From positions 62,001 through 126,000 of the forward strand of contig NZ_AGFR01000009.1 in assembly GCF_000231445.1 (NCBI RefSeq): 64,000 nt of DNA, written 5' to 3'. Under the pieces are notes generated by a model. That model was not told where the DNA came from, did not search any database, and saw nothing but the letters and a program-made list of their open reading frames with translations. Both the position numbers and the translations under genes were made by a program. This DNA comes from Commensalibacter intestini A911. Lineage in GTDB: Bacteria > Pseudomonadota > Alphaproteobacteria > Acetobacterales > Acetobacteraceae. Position 1 is the first letter of the stretch. Each line of letters opens with the position of its first letter. This document shows, in pieces, positions 44,397-54,700 of this stretch.

Positions 44397-44910
44397 CATT
44401 CTCTTACAGATACCCCGCTATGCAATATTTATAGCGGGCACCCTTCTCTTAATTCCTAGCACGGTAATTGCACAACCAATGAATAATATATTTATTGGAA
44501 CCAATACAGCGGGAACATTGGGATATCTACAAATCAAAAGCGTTCCTATTAATCGCCTTTATACTATTCTCAATATCAAAGATGCGCATTGTGGAGGCTT
44601 TATAAAAGGCTATACAGAGCGCCAAGCCAATCGTTTTATTATTCACACTGACGTCCCAGACCCCAGAAAAGATGAAAATCATCAATGTCAGGTAACTTTC
44701 ATTTTAAACAATCAGAAGTTAGAGATTATCAAAGAAGAAAACTGTAATGAGTGGCATACACTTGGTTGCTCTTTCACCTCTTTACAATTTTCTCCAGCAC
44801 CTACTCCGTCTCTTGCGCCTTTAATAAATCATATATCCTTTGAAGCTCTGTATATGTATCTTTCAAAACTGTATCAACTTGTTCACGAAGAAACATCATA
44901 CTATGAATAA
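44362..44910 (+). CDS. Exported protein of unknown function with antisense 3' end
   Basis: A 182-codon frame. Residues 1-37 form a signal peptide (hydrophobic core AIFIAGTLLLIPSTVIAQ). The mature part contains GTNTAGTLGYLQIKSVPI and four cysteines, which suggests a small disulfide-bonded periplasmic domain. The start is chosen so that the signal peptide is complete; it overlaps the decarboxylase gene by 35 bp, and a TTG 15 bp later is also possible. From residue 147 to the stop the frame lies wholly opposite the convergent Imm42 gene. The natural end of the protein was probably near 44800 and has been replaced. I recognise no family. Confidence 0.6.
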   Translation: MAFLLLKSIIFNILLQIPRYAIFIAGTLLLIPSTVIAQPMNNIFIGTNTAGTLGYLQIKSVPINRLYTILNIKDAHCGGFIKGYTERQANRFIIHTDVPDPRKDENHQCQVTFILNNQKLEIIKEENCNEWHTLGCSFTSLQFSPAPTPSLAPLINHISFEALYMYLSKLYQLVHEETSYYE

Positions 44911-45349
44911 CATGATCTTTACTTCTAATAGAATTTGGACAATATTTTCCATAAATGATTTTAGTATACACATTATTGTCAATTTTATAAAAAATATAAG
45001 GATCCATACATTTATCAGGTATATGCAGATAAAAATCATAAGGGTCTTTTTTCTTACCTAAATATCGATAAAAAGCCTTCCCATAATCGTTACCAGAATT
45101 ATAAATTAAACTAAAAATTTTTTTAGCATCTAAAGGAAATAATTTAAGAGAATATGCACGTTGAGGATCTAATACAAAATCTCCTATATACTCCTTAAAG
45201 TCTCTTAAAGGTGTTCCCATTTTAGGATCACCAACTCTACGGTTATTAATATAAAAGCAGAATTTACCTAGCATCCAATAACTACCACCACAATCATCAA
45301 TATCTATTTCAAATTGTATAGCAAATACTTTTTTATTGCCTATAATCAT
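44801..45349 (-). CDS. Immunity protein 42 (Imm42)-like protein
   Basis: A 182-residue cytoplasmic protein starting MIIGNKKVFAIQFEIDI, with GSYWMLGKFCFYINNRRVGD and MGTPLRDFKEYIGDF. These match the Imm42 family, which neutralises polymorphic toxins delivered by contact-dependent or type VI systems. It is last of three small minus-strand genes behind metW, 10 bp after a disrupted gene. No toxin gene is visible, so it would be an orphan immunity gene that protects against neighbours. Its 3' end overlaps a plus-strand ORF by 110 bp. Confidence 0.78.
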   Translation of the reverse strand: MIIGNKKVFAIQFEIDIDDCGGSYWMLGKFCFYINNRRVGDPKMGTPLRDFKEYIGDFVLDPQRAYSLKLFPLDAKKIFSLIYNSGNDYGKAFYRYLGKKKDPYDFYLHIPDKCMDPYIFYKIDNNVYTKIIYGKYCPNSIRSKDHVIHSMMFLREQVDTVLKDTYTELQRIYDLLKAQETE

Positions 45350-45359
45350 TTATGATTTC

Positions 45360-45563
45360 TTAACCGCTTTCAATCTGATCAATAATACTTCCTATTTTTT
45401 CTAGTAGATAACAAATTTACTCTTTGGTTTTACCTATTCTAGTCTCAAACTCAAAAACATCTAGACCATTACATACTTCATTAAAAATATTATTTACTAT
45501 CACCAAATCGTCATATGACAATGAGATATCAGCTTGCTTATCTACAACCTTTATAAGCTCCAT
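45360..45563 (-). pseudogene. Small immunity-type gene interrupted by an in-frame TAA
   Basis: From ATG 45563 the frame runs 48 codons (starting MELIKVVDKQADISLSYDDL; later NEVCNGLDVFEFETRIGKT) to TAA at 45417-45419. It then continues in the same frame with ICYLLEKIGSIIDQIESG to a stop at 45360. With the stop read as one residue it is 67 residues long, the same as the intact paralogue just upstream at 45608-45811, and the two align end to end. A single change from GAA to TAA would explain the break. The truncated 48-residue product may still be made. Confidence 0.7.
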
Positions 45564-45607
45564 TACATTTTCACTTTATTATCAGAATAATTTAGAATTC
45601 ATTTTAG

Positions 45608-45811
45608 TTATATTAATTGTTTATATATCCCAATAATATCTTCTGTTAATTGCAACACTTCTTTTTTATCTGTACCATGAATAATTTCAAACTCTCGAGC
45701 ATCTACACAAACGCCCTCATATATCTCACCAACAGTGGCGAGAATAATACGCAACTCTTCTTTAGATAAAGCAATTATTATTTGCTCATCTTTTAATTCA
45801 ACTAATTCCAT
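45608..45811 (-). CDS. Small immunity-type protein coupled to metW
   Basis: A 67-residue protein (start [20 protein letters not shown]). It is a paralogue of the disrupted gene that follows. Its ATG shares one base with the metW stop codon (TAATG) and there is no ribosome site, so translation should depend on ribosomes finishing metW. From memory, similar short proteins with the pattern NEVCNGIDxxEFExRIG occur beside polymorphic toxin and immunity genes in many bacteria. A role in toxin immunity is inferred from this and from the Imm42-like gene behind it. Longer frames reaching 45877 inside metW are rejected. Confidence 0.65.
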   Translation of the reverse strand: MELVELKDEQIIIALSKEELRIILATVGEIYEGVCVDAREFEIIHGTDKKEVLQLTEDIIGIYKQLI

Positions 45812-46407
45812 TATCGCGTTAACAAAAACAAAGCCTGTTCTCCAAAGAAATTTGCCAACCGTACATAACGACGCCAAGGTGCACGCTCTCCTTGCTCATC
45901 AATGGCCATCCATCTCTCGATACGATGTCCCTCAACCTCACAAAGTTGAACAAAATCTGTCATCGTACAAGGGTGAATATTTGGCGTTTCATACCAATAT
46001 TTTCCCCATACGGTCGTCATGGGCATACGCCCCTTCAACAATAATTGTGCCCTTAATGTCCAATGCCCAAAGTTAGGAAAAGAAACAATCGCGTGCCGTC
46101 CAATCCGTAACATTTGTTGTAAAACCTCCTTAGGATGGTTTACAGCCTGTAACGTTCTGGACAGTACAACATAATCAAACCCATTTGTTGGATAATGCTG
46201 CAAATCAAAATCAGCATTTCCTTGGATAACAGGCAAGCCTTTACCCACAGACTTTGTTACACAAGACATATCCAACTCAATACCTCTGGCATCGCATTGA
46301 TGGTATCGACACAAATAATCAATCAAAGAACCATCACCACAACCAATATCCAATACTTTAGACTGTGGTTTAATCATATCCACTATACAACGTTGATCAA
46401 GACGCAT
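45811..46407 (-). CDS. metW: MetW, methionine biosynthesis protein
   Basis: A 198-residue protein of the class I methyltransferase fold, with [16 protein letters not shown] (residues 17-32) as S-adenosylmethionine motif I and [14 protein letters not shown] and [13 protein letters not shown] further on. It works with MetX in homoserine acylation. Its start overlaps the metX end by 11 bp, which is typical of the metXW operon. The stop codon overlaps the ATG of a small immunity-type gene, an unusual continuation of this operon. Confidence 0.93.
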   Translation of the reverse strand: MRLDQRCIVDMIKPQSKVLDIGCGDGSLIDYLCRYHQCDARGIELDMSCVTKSVGKGLPVIQGNADFDLQHYPTNGFDYVVLSRTLQAVNHPKEVLQQMLRIGRHAIVSFPNFGHWTLRAQLLLKGRMPMTTVWGKYWYETPNIHPCTMTDFVQLCEVEGHRIERWMAIDEQGERAPWRRYVRLANFFGEQALFLLTR

Positions 46408-47584
46408 AATTTTCTAACCGCCTTTGTTCTTCAATTCCTGATAAAAACCCTTGAATCGTTAAATCTAAATCGGGCTCTTCTAATAAAAACGCATCATGCC
46501 CTTTATCTGTTGTAATTTCTACAAAAGAAACTCTCGCACCGACACGGTTTAATGCTTGTACAATCGCTCTTGACCGAGACGTCGGAAACAACCAATCAGA
46601 GGACAAAGAAATCACACAGAATCTAGATTGTACATTCGCAAATGCTCTGACTAAATCCCCATCATGCATCTGCGATAAATCAAACCAATCCATTGCTCTA
46701 CTGATGGTAACATAAGAATTCGCATCAAAACGCCTAACAAAGTTAGAGCCTTGATAATGTAAATAACTGGCGACTTGAAATCTCTCTCCAAAAATAGGCA
46801 CTGAAGAGTCCTTTAGATTCTCTTGTAACTTACGCCCAAACTTACGATTTAATGCATCTTCGGATAAATACGTAATATGAGCCATCATTCTAGCCACAGC
46901 CAACCCGCGATAAGGGGTTACACCATAACGCCAATATTCGCCCTCTCGCCAATCAGGATCCGAGAAAATAGCCTGACGCCCGACTTCATTAAACGCAATA
47001 TTCTGTGCAGAGTGAAACGAAGAGGTCGCAATTGGCATCACTGAATATACATGCTCTGGATAACTAACCGCCCATTGAAGCGCCTGCATTCCGCCCATGG
47101 ACCCACCAATCACCGCAAATAACCTATCAATTCCAAAAGAATCAACCAGCATTTTTTGAGTATCAATCATGTCTTTAATGGTAATTTCTGGGAATTCTGC
47201 GCCCCAACGTCGAGCTGTAGAAATATCCTCTCTCACCGAACGTGGGCCAGTCGTTCCCATACAGCTGCCCAATACATTACTACAAATAACAAAATACTTA
47301 TCTGTATCAATGGGCAAGCCTGGCCCAACCATTTTGCTCCACCATCCTAATTTTTTAGTAATCGGATTAATCCCTGAAACATATTGATCGCCTGTCAATG
47401 CGTGACAGATTAAAATTGCATTATCTTTGGCCTCTGATAATTGACCATAAGTTTGATAGGCCACTTCTAAAGGAGCAAGTTTTTGCCCATTTTCTAAGAG
47501 TAAACCTTCTGGAAATACCAGCTTTTGAACCAAATTCTCTTGGTTGTTTTCACATTTCTCATCTTGTTTTTCTGATATAACCAT
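46397..47584 (-). CDS. metX: Homoserine O-acetyltransferase
   Basis: A 395-residue alpha/beta-hydrolase-fold acyltransferase that activates homoserine for methionine synthesis. [12 protein letters not shown] is the oxyanion region, [19 protein letters not shown] holds the nucleophile Ser162, SSDWLFPT the catalytic aspartate and [11 protein letters not shown] the histidine. Whether it uses acetyl- or succinyl-CoA cannot be decided from these motifs. The ATG at 47584 lacks a normal ribosome site: an eight-G run lies 14 nt upstream. I see no SAM riboswitch in the 233 bp ahead of it. Confidence 0.93.
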   Translation of the reverse strand: MVISEKQDEKCENNQENLVQKLVFPEGLLLENGQKLAPLEVAYQTYGQLSEAKDNAILICHALTGDQYVSGINPITKKLGWWSKMVGPGLPIDTDKYFVICSNVLGSCMGTTGPRSVREDISTARRWGAEFPEITIKDMIDTQKMLVDSFGIDRLFAVIGGSMGGMQALQWAVSYPEHVYSVMPIATSSFHSAQNIAFNEVGRQAIFSDPDWREGEYWRYGVTPYRGLAVARMMAHITYLSEDALNRKFGRKLQENLKDSSVPIFGERFQVASYLHYQGSNFVRRFDANSYVTISRAMDWFDLSQMHDGDLVRAFANVQSRFCVISLSSDWLFPTSRSRAIVQALNRVGARVSFVEITTDKGHDAFLLEEPDLDLTIQGFLSGIEEQRRLENYAS

Positions 47585-47817
47585 AAATGCTAACGATTAT
47601 CCCCCCCTGTAACAGTCAAGATACATGACTTTTATAAAGCATATTCAAACCAGACACTATATATCTTTATTTCTTGATAGAATATATAGGTTGAGATACT
47701 TTAGCAAAAATAAATCAGATTTGAACCTTAATCTTTCGATATTCTGCAATATTTATAAAAGCTTACTGTGAGTTCATCTATTAAAGAAGTGTCGATATTT
47801 GTAGAAAGCAACATACC

Positions 47818-48399
47818 ATGAAATCCCATCGATATGCGCCTTCCTCTAAATTATACCAATGTCTCTCACTATTGTTAATCACAGGATTGCTTTGCGCCCC
47901 TGATGCACAAGCTGTGACGCATCACCATAAAAAAACACAACATCGCTTACAAAAAGCACCTCTTGGAAGAATCACTCTAACTTCCCAACCTGGCACCGCG
48001 CTAGAAAATACGGCAAGGTTACTTAATCAAAGCGATATGAATTTCGCAATTCAACGCAATGAACAACCCCTATTACTCATCGGTAGCCTGAATTTATCCA
48101 GCACAAACAAGCCAAAAACTGTTTTATTTACACAAATCCAATCTGCTAGCTTATGTGGATCTGGAGGATGCTCCACAACAGGATATATTAAAAGAAACAA
48201 CCAATGGGTTAAAGTTCTAGATTCTGTTACCGGAGATATACAAGTCGAAAAAACAGTTCATAAGGGTATGCATGATCTTTCTGTCAGTGCGTCTGATGTC
48301 TGGGTATGGAATGGAAAAACCTATGTAGAAACACAAGGTGGGCCGAGCCTAAAAGGCCTAAAGCAGTCTATTGAAAGACATCAAGAAAACAATAAATAA
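47818..48399 (+). CDS. Exported protein of unknown function
   Basis: A 193-residue protein with a signal peptide (cleavage near AQA-V, residue 32), then a His/Lys-rich stretch (VTHHHKKTQHRLQKA) and a globular part with two cysteines close together (ASLCGSGGCSTTGYI). The short His/Lys stretch could bind metal or the cell wall. Nothing here identifies a family. It is divergent from metX and converges on a sulfate-type transporter gene. Confidence 0.75.
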   Translation: MKSHRYAPSSKLYQCLSLLLITGLLCAPDAQAVTHHHKKTQHRLQKAPLGRITLTSQPGTALENTARLLNQSDMNFAIQRNEQPLLLIGSLNLSSTNKPKTVLFTQIQSASLCGSGGCSTTGYIKRNNQWVKVLDSVTGDIQVEKTVHKGMHDLSVSASDVWVWNGKTYVETQGGPSLKGLKQSIERHQENNK

Positions 48400-48407
48400 C
48401 GGCATCT

Positions 48408-48443
48408 AATTTTGGTAAACTCAATCAAGATTTTACCAAAATT
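48408..48443. terminator. Two-way terminator between convergent genes
   Basis: A perfect 12-bp AATTTTGGTAAA stem (48408-48419 with 48432-48443) with a 12-nt loop, placed 8 bp behind the exported-protein stop and 13 bp before the SulP stop. Confidence 0.7.
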
Positions 48444-48456
48444 ACTCTTCTATCTT

Positions 48457-49935
48457 CTAAACTTTTCCAATAACCTTTTCAATCTCCTCTGGCTTATCAT
48501 GAATGCCAAAGCGATCAACAATTGTTGCGCTTGCTTCATTCATTCCTTTAATATCCACAGGAACTCCAACCTTTCTAAATTGAATGACGACTTTATCCAG
48601 CGCATCAACGGAACTAATATCCCACAAATGAGCATGCGTTACATCAATCACAACTTTCTCTACCGTTTCTTTATAATCAAAACTATCAATAAAGCGTTTT
48701 GAACAAGCAAAGAAAACTTGACCATTCACATAATATGTCCGTATGTCTCCTACTTTTTCTGATTTAACCATCATGAAATGAGAAACCTTATTCGCAAATG
48801 TTAATGAAGCAACCAACACACCAGCAAACACACCATACGCTAAATTACCTGTTGCAACGACAATCACCACGGTTAAAATCATAATAAAACTTGTCGATAA
48901 TGGATGCGTGCGCAAATCAGAAATAGACTTCCAAGAAAATGTACTGATTGATACCATCACCATGACTGCAACCAATGCAGCCATCGGGATACTAGCAACC
49001 CAGTCCTTTAAAAACACGACTAGAATTAATAAAAACACCCCTGCAACCATCGTCGATAACCGACCACGGCCGCCTGATTTAATATTAATCACAGATTGTC
49101 CAATCATTGCACACCCAGCCATTCCACCGAAAAAGCTGGTCACAATATTGGCAATACCTTGGCCTTTGCATTCTCTATTTTTATCACTGCCTGTTTCAGT
49201 AAATTCATCAACAATGGTTGCTGTCATCATCGTTTCTAACAACCCAACCGCAGCCAATCCAAACGAATAAGGTAAAATAATCCATAAAGTTTCTAAATTT
49301 ACAGGAACATTCGGAAGTAATAAAGCTGGCAACCCATCGGGCAAATGACCTTTACTGCCGACTGTTGGCACATGCCACCCTAAATACATAGCCACGGCTG
49401 TAATCATTAAAATACAAATCAAAGGCGAAGGGATTGCTTTAGTGATATAAGGAAATAAGTAAACAATTGCTAATCCACCAACTGTTAATGCATAAACATG
49501 CCATCCTCCACCAATGACTTCTCTCATCTGCGCCATAAAGATTAGGATAGCCAATGCATTCACAAATCCTGTCACTACAGAGTGCGAGACAAACCGCATT
49601 AAATTCCCAAGCTTTAAATACCCAGCAATAATTTGGAAAACACCAGCCAACATCCCCGCAACTAATAAATAATTTAATCCATGATCATGCACTAATCCCC
49701 CCATCAGTAAGGACATTGATCCTGTGGAGGACGAAATCATTGCTGGCCTCCCGCCAAACAGTGCCAAAACACAAGGAATACAAAATGCTGAATATAATCC
49801 AACGCTTGGGTCAACCCCAGCAAAAATAGAGAAGGCAATTGATTCTGGAATAAGGGCAAGAGCAACAACAATCCCAGCCAGAACATCCGCACGAATGTTA
49901 CCAAGCCAGTCCTGGCGCGTTGAGGACAATAGCAT
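48457..49935 (-). CDS. SulP-family anion transporter
   Basis: A 492-residue inner-membrane transporter. The N-terminal segment [19 protein letters not shown] is the SulP signature, roughly 10-12 helices follow, and residues about 390-492 form a STAS domain ([20 protein letters not shown]). The likely substrate is an inorganic anion such as sulfate or bicarbonate, or a dicarboxylate; sequence alone does not tell. Proximity to metXW gives weak support for sulfate. It is transcribed alone. Confidence 0.88.
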   Translation of the reverse strand: MLLSSTRQDWLGNIRADVLAGIVVALALIPESIAFSIFAGVDPSVGLYSAFCIPCVLALFGGRPAMISSSTGSMSLLMGGLVHDHGLNYLLVAGMLAGVFQIIAGYLKLGNLMRFVSHSVVTGFVNALAILIFMAQMREVIGGGWHVYALTVGGLAIVYLFPYITKAIPSPLICILMITAVAMYLGWHVPTVGSKGHLPDGLPALLLPNVPVNLETLWIILPYSFGLAAVGLLETMMTATIVDEFTETGSDKNRECKGQGIANIVTSFFGGMAGCAMIGQSVINIKSGGRGRLSTMVAGVFLLILVVFLKDWVASIPMAALVAVMVMVSISTFSWKSISDLRTHPLSTSFIMILTVVIVVATGNLAYGVFAGVLVASLTFANKVSHFMMVKSEKVGDIRTYYVNGQVFFACSKRFIDSFDYKETVEKVVIDVTHAHLWDISSVDALDKVVIQFRKVGVPVDIKGMNEASATIVDRFGIHDKPEEIEKVIGKV

Positions 49936-50192
49936 ATGACAATCCTATAATAGTTTGAATAGCCTTTTACAGACCATTTGATTTTGGGAGATTAAAACAA
50001 AACACAAGCGTCCCTTATGATTCCTCAAAAGGGTTTATTTATTTGGGAAATCCAAATTCACATCCATCATAGATATTCAGGGGGGTGTAATACGCATGTA
50101 AATATAAGTTATTTCATTAAAGTGAAAACAATTAATCGATTAATAAATGCCTCATTCATAAAGATCAAGAACAAATCAATAGCTTCACTAAT
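49936..50192. other. Intergenic region between SulP and efflux genes
   Basis: About 257 bp holding the upstream region of the SulP gene and the downstream end of the efflux operon. I see no ORF I would support. The stretch AGGGGGGTGTAATACGCATG near 50079-50098 stands out by its G-run but has no open frame behind it. Confidence 0.35.
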
Positions 50193-50226
50193 AAAAAAAG
50201 CACCTTTGTAACAAGGTGCCTTTTTT
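50193..50226 (-). terminator. Terminator of the RND efflux operon
   Basis: GCACCTT (50200-50206) pairs with AAGGTGC (50213-50219), flanked by A- and T-runs. On the minus strand it is followed by seven T residues. It lies about 25 bp behind the outer-membrane factor stop codon. Confidence 0.92.
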
Positions 50227-50249
50227 ATCTTTAATCCCGTGATACGTTT

Positions 50250-51782
50250 TTATTTCTGAACAACTGGGGATTGTGTTGTATTTTGAGTCGTTTGAATAGG
50301 TGTCTCAAATGCATTTTCAGCACTCCAGCCCCCCCCTAACGTTTTATACAATGTTGAAAGACTTTGCATATATTGCAAGCGAGATTGAATGGCTGTTACT
50401 TGGGCTGTCAGCAAAGTTCTTTGTGCAACCAAGGTTGATAAATAACTATCAATACCATTTTTAAATCGTGCAAAAGACAAATCATAATCTTTTTGACTAG
50501 CCTTAACACTTTCTAATTCAACCTGCCATTTTTCTTTTAATGTGGTTCTAGCTGCCAATGAATCAGAGACTTCTTGGAATGCCACTTGAACAACAGATTG
50601 ATAATGTGCCGCTGCAGCACGTGCTTTCGCTTTTGCCGTTCTTAATTGTGCAAGATTTTGTCCTTCATCCATTAACGGCACAGTAATCTTAGGCATAAAC
50701 TGCCATGCAGCAGAGTACGGACCAAACATTTGTGCAAACGTTGATCCTGCGGTTCCGCCTTGTGTTGTTAACTGAATAGAAGGGAAAAATGCAGCTCGTG
50801 CATAGCCAACATTTGCATTTGCCTCTTTCAATAAATGCTCTGCTTGACGAATATCAGGACGACGTTCTAACAAGTCAGATGGCATTCCAGCACCAACATC
50901 AGGCATTGCTATAAAATGATCCAAAGATGGATTAGGCCCAACTTGTTGCAACACAGTCTGTGGAATAGGCTGACCAACTAACTGCGTTAAGCTATTCATA
51001 TCATTCGCAGCAGTTTTTAAATAGGTTTGCTCTTCACTTTTCGCCTCTTGCAACAACTCAACTGCCTGAGCAACTGCTTGCGCATTTTGTTGCCCATAAC
51101 GATTCATACCTTGAATCAACGTTAAATTTTTCTGACGGTTACGAATACTTTCTTGAACAGTTTGCAAACTATTCATATCTGCAAGCCAAGCCATATACGT
51201 ATTCGCAACTTCACTAATCAAAGAAATTTGAGTCGCAATGGTATTGTCTTGTTGAGCTAAATAATCTTCTCTAGCAGCCTGTGTTAAACTACGAACGTGA
51301 TCGAATAAATCGATCTCATAGTTTGAAATCCCAAATCCTGTAGAAAGAGAATTAGAATGAATATATGAAGAACCTCCCGTTCCAAATGTTTTCCCTGGGC
51401 TAGTCTGATAAGAAGCACCTGCATTCGCATTAATCGTGGGAAATAGATCGCCTCTTTGACGAATATAACTTGCATGCGTTGCGGTGATATTTTCAATCGC
51501 TTCACGCAAATCACGGTTATTCGCCAAAGCCATAGAAATCAACTGACTTAACACAGGATCTCTAAAAAAGACTTTCCAACCAACATTATAAGCAGGTGGC
51601 AACTTTGCACCATCTGTTAATGGTGCACCATAAGCTGGACCAATCGGCCATTGCTGCGCAACAGAAGAAGAAGGGCGTTTATAATCTGGAACCAAGTTAC
51701 ATGCCGTAACAGAAACCAACATTAATGAAACGGCTGCCCCCTGCAAAGATCGTTTCCAAGCTTTTTTATTTTTTACGATCAT
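50250..51782 (-). CDS. RND efflux outer-membrane lipoprotein (OprM/NodT type)
   Basis: A 510-residue TolC-like channel lipoprotein. The signal peptide ends in the lipobox SVTACNLVPDYKRP. Two OEP repeats of long helices are visible, with the typical RPDIRQAEHLLKEANANVGY and AARAAAAHYQSVVQVAFQEV segments. It completes the envelope-spanning pump with the two genes upstream, starting 4 bp behind the pump gene. The C-terminal tail is rich in Gln/Thr (TTQNTTQS). Confidence 0.93.
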   Translation of the reverse strand: MIVKNKKAWKRSLQGAAVSLMLVSVTACNLVPDYKRPSSSVAQQWPIGPAYGAPLTDGAKLPPAYNVGWKVFFRDPVLSQLISMALANNRDLREAIENITATHASYIRQRGDLFPTINANAGASYQTSPGKTFGTGGSSYIHSNSLSTGFGISNYEIDLFDHVRSLTQAAREDYLAQQDNTIATQISLISEVANTYMAWLADMNSLQTVQESIRNRQKNLTLIQGMNRYGQQNAQAVAQAVELLQEAKSEEQTYLKTAANDMNSLTQLVGQPIPQTVLQQVGPNPSLDHFIAMPDVGAGMPSDLLERRPDIRQAEHLLKEANANVGYARAAFFPSIQLTTQGGTAGSTFAQMFGPYSAAWQFMPKITVPLMDEGQNLAQLRTAKAKARAAAAHYQSVVQVAFQEVSDSLAARTTLKEKWQVELESVKASQKDYDLSFARFKNGIDSYLSTLVAQRTLLTAQVTAIQSRLQYMQSLSTLYKTLGGGWSAENAFETPIQTTQNTTQSPVVQK

Positions 51783-51786
51783 TGTT

Positions 51787-54700
51787 CTATTCCTGTGTTT
51801 TATCAGTTGTTATAGCTTCATTAGCTACAGCTTCTTTTTTTAAAGCAATAAGCGGTTTCACTTTAAAGAGTCCCAACACAACGATAAAGAAAACAGGCAC
51901 AAAGTATAGTGCCAATACCGTCGCTGTCATCACACCACCAACCACAGCTGTTCCGATAGCTACGTGACTTGCTGCACCAGCACCCGTGGCAATCGCCAAA
52001 GGTACAACCCCAAGCACAAACGCTAATGAAGTCATCAAAATAGGTCGAATACGTTCATGAGCAGCAAGAAGCGCAGATTCAACGAGTGATTTTCCCTCGT
52101 CAAAATGCTCCTTTGCAAATTCAACGATCAAAATCGCATTCTTTGCTGCAAGACCAACTGTCGTTAATAATCCAACTTGGAAATAAATATCATTATCCAA
52201 GCCACGGAAATAAGTTGCTAAAGCCGCACCAATAACCCCTAAAGGAACAACCAACAATACCGCAAAAGGAATAGCCCAACTTTCATATAGAGCTGCCAAA
52301 GATAAGAACACTGCTAAAATAGACAGAGCATACAACTTACCTGCTTGCCCAGAAGATTTAACTTGTTCATAAGACATCCCAGTCCATTCAAATCCAATTC
52401 CTGGAATCTCTTTAGCAACTTCATTGGTATATTGCTCCATCAACTTCATCGCAGTACCATTACTGACACCACGAGCACCTTGTCCCATAATTTCAAAGGA
52501 ACGGTAAGTGTTATAAGTTTCTACTTTCTGTGATGTTGTTTTCCAACTACCATTAATAAAAGAAGTCAATGGAACCATTTGACCATTACTATTGCGAACA
52601 AACCAGCGACGTAAATCATCCGGTGCCATACGAGATTTAATATTCCCTTGAACAAAAACGTGCTTTACACGACCGCGCAAGTTAAACAAGCCAGCATCAG
52701 AAGATCCAAGCGCAATCGATAATGTTTGGTTAATGGAATCAATACTGACCCCTTGAGTATGTGCTTTGTCACGATCAATATTAAAATAATATTGAGGTGC
52801 ATCTGGTAAACCATTTAAACGCACAGCAACCAATCGTTTATCAGCCCTTGCTTTGGCTAATATCATATCTCTAGCTTTAGCAAAAGTTGCTTCGTCTAAA
52901 TGTCCACGGTTTTGTAATTCAAAGTCAAATCCTGTTGCACTTCCTAAATCCATAACAGGTGGAGGAATAACCGCAAACACATTTGCACCAGGAATAGAAG
53001 ATAACGCTTTCATCGCACGAGCAGCAATCGCTTGAGCTGAAGCTTGATAGTCACCACTTCGTTGATCAAAATCTTTTAAACGCACAACACCAAAAGATGC
53101 ACTTTGTGCTTGACCACCAAAGTTAAATCCAATTGCTGTAAAAACAAATTGAATATATTTCTTTTCATGTTTTAAGAAATAATCAGTAATTTGCTTATTC
53201 ACACCCGCTGTCATCGCAGCAGAAGAACCTGGACTTAGAGAGGCTTGTGTATAAACAACCCCTTGATCTTCATCCGGTAAGAACCCTTCTGGCAATGCAA
53301 GAAACATTGCAACTGCGCCAACCGTAAAACCAACATATACAATCATCGTAATCCGTGTATGACGAATCATTCCACGCACACCTGAAATATACCCCGAAAC
53401 CATTTTTTCAAAACTACGATTAAACCATGTAAAAAAACGTCCACGTTTTGCGTTTTTATCTTTATGTTTTAAAATAGTTGCACATAGAGCTGGTGTAAAA
53501 ACTAAAGCTACAATGACAGATAATGTCATCGCCGAAACGATAGTGATCGAGAATTGTCGATAAACAACCCCAGCAGAACCACTAAAGAACGCCATCGGAA
53601 TAAACACAACCGATAGTACTAACGCGATCCCAACCAGCGCACCACTAATTTGATCCATTGATTTTTGTGTGGCTGTCTTTGGATCACAATGTTCCTCTTC
53701 CATCACACGTTCGACGTTTTCAACAACAACAATCGCATCATCCACCAACAACCCAATCGCCAGCACCATCGCTAACATAGTCAGCGTATTTAATGAGAAC
53801 CCTGCCATCTCTAAAATAGCAAATGTTCCTAATAGCACTACTGGAACCGCAATTGTTGGTACAAAAGTTGCTCTTATGTTCTGCAAGAATACATACATCA
53901 CGATCACGACCAAAACAATCGCTTCAAGCAACGTATGAATAACCTCTTCCATAGATTCAATTACCAAGGTAGAGGTGTCTAGAGGATATAAATATTCTGC
54001 ATTAGCAGGGAAATATTTTGAGAGTTCTTGAATCTTACTGTGAACAGCACTTGAAAGAGATAGCTGGTTAAATCCAGGAGATAACTTTACACCAAAAGCT
54101 GCTACAGGTTGACTGTTTAACTCACCAACAGGTTGATAGCTCATTGATCCCAACCCAACGGTTGCGACATCTTTTAATCGAATACGAGCACCATCGGTTT
54201 GTGTTTTAACAATGATATTTCCAAATTCTTCTGGTGTAACAAGACGACGAATACCTCCTGTATACATATCAAATCGTTGATCGGGTGCTGCAGGTAACTT
54301 ACCAAATTCACCTAAAGGAACCTCAGCATTCTGATATGAAATCTCATTCATCACATCTGTTGGATTTAATTGATAATTATGAAGTTTATCTGGGTCCAAC
54401 CATACTCTCATCGCATATTCAGATGAGAATGATGTATAATCTCCTAATCCATTTAAACGTGTAATTGGCGTTTGAACGTCACTTGCCAACAAGTCACCCA
54501 AAGCACCTTCGCTTAAAGAATTATCTTTTGTTTTAATCGCAAAAATCATCATAAAGCTTTTATTGGACTTCGAAATACGAATTCCTTGCGAAGAAACAGT
54601 AGTAGGAAGTAAAGCTCTGGCAACGTCCACACGGTTCAACACCTGAACCTGTGCAACGTCAGGATTTGTTCCTTGAGCAAAAGTCAATGTAATCGTCGCG

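Noticed and set aside
45417-45419. Programmed readthrough or recoding of TAA in the small immunity gene
   Set aside because: TAA is the ordinary stop used by most genes here, and no recoding signal is visible. A nonsense mutation is simpler.
47585-47817. SAM-II riboswitch ahead of metX
   Set aside because: SAM-II elements are common at this place in alphaproteobacteria, but on reading the minus strand I could not find the conserved pseudoknot sequence.
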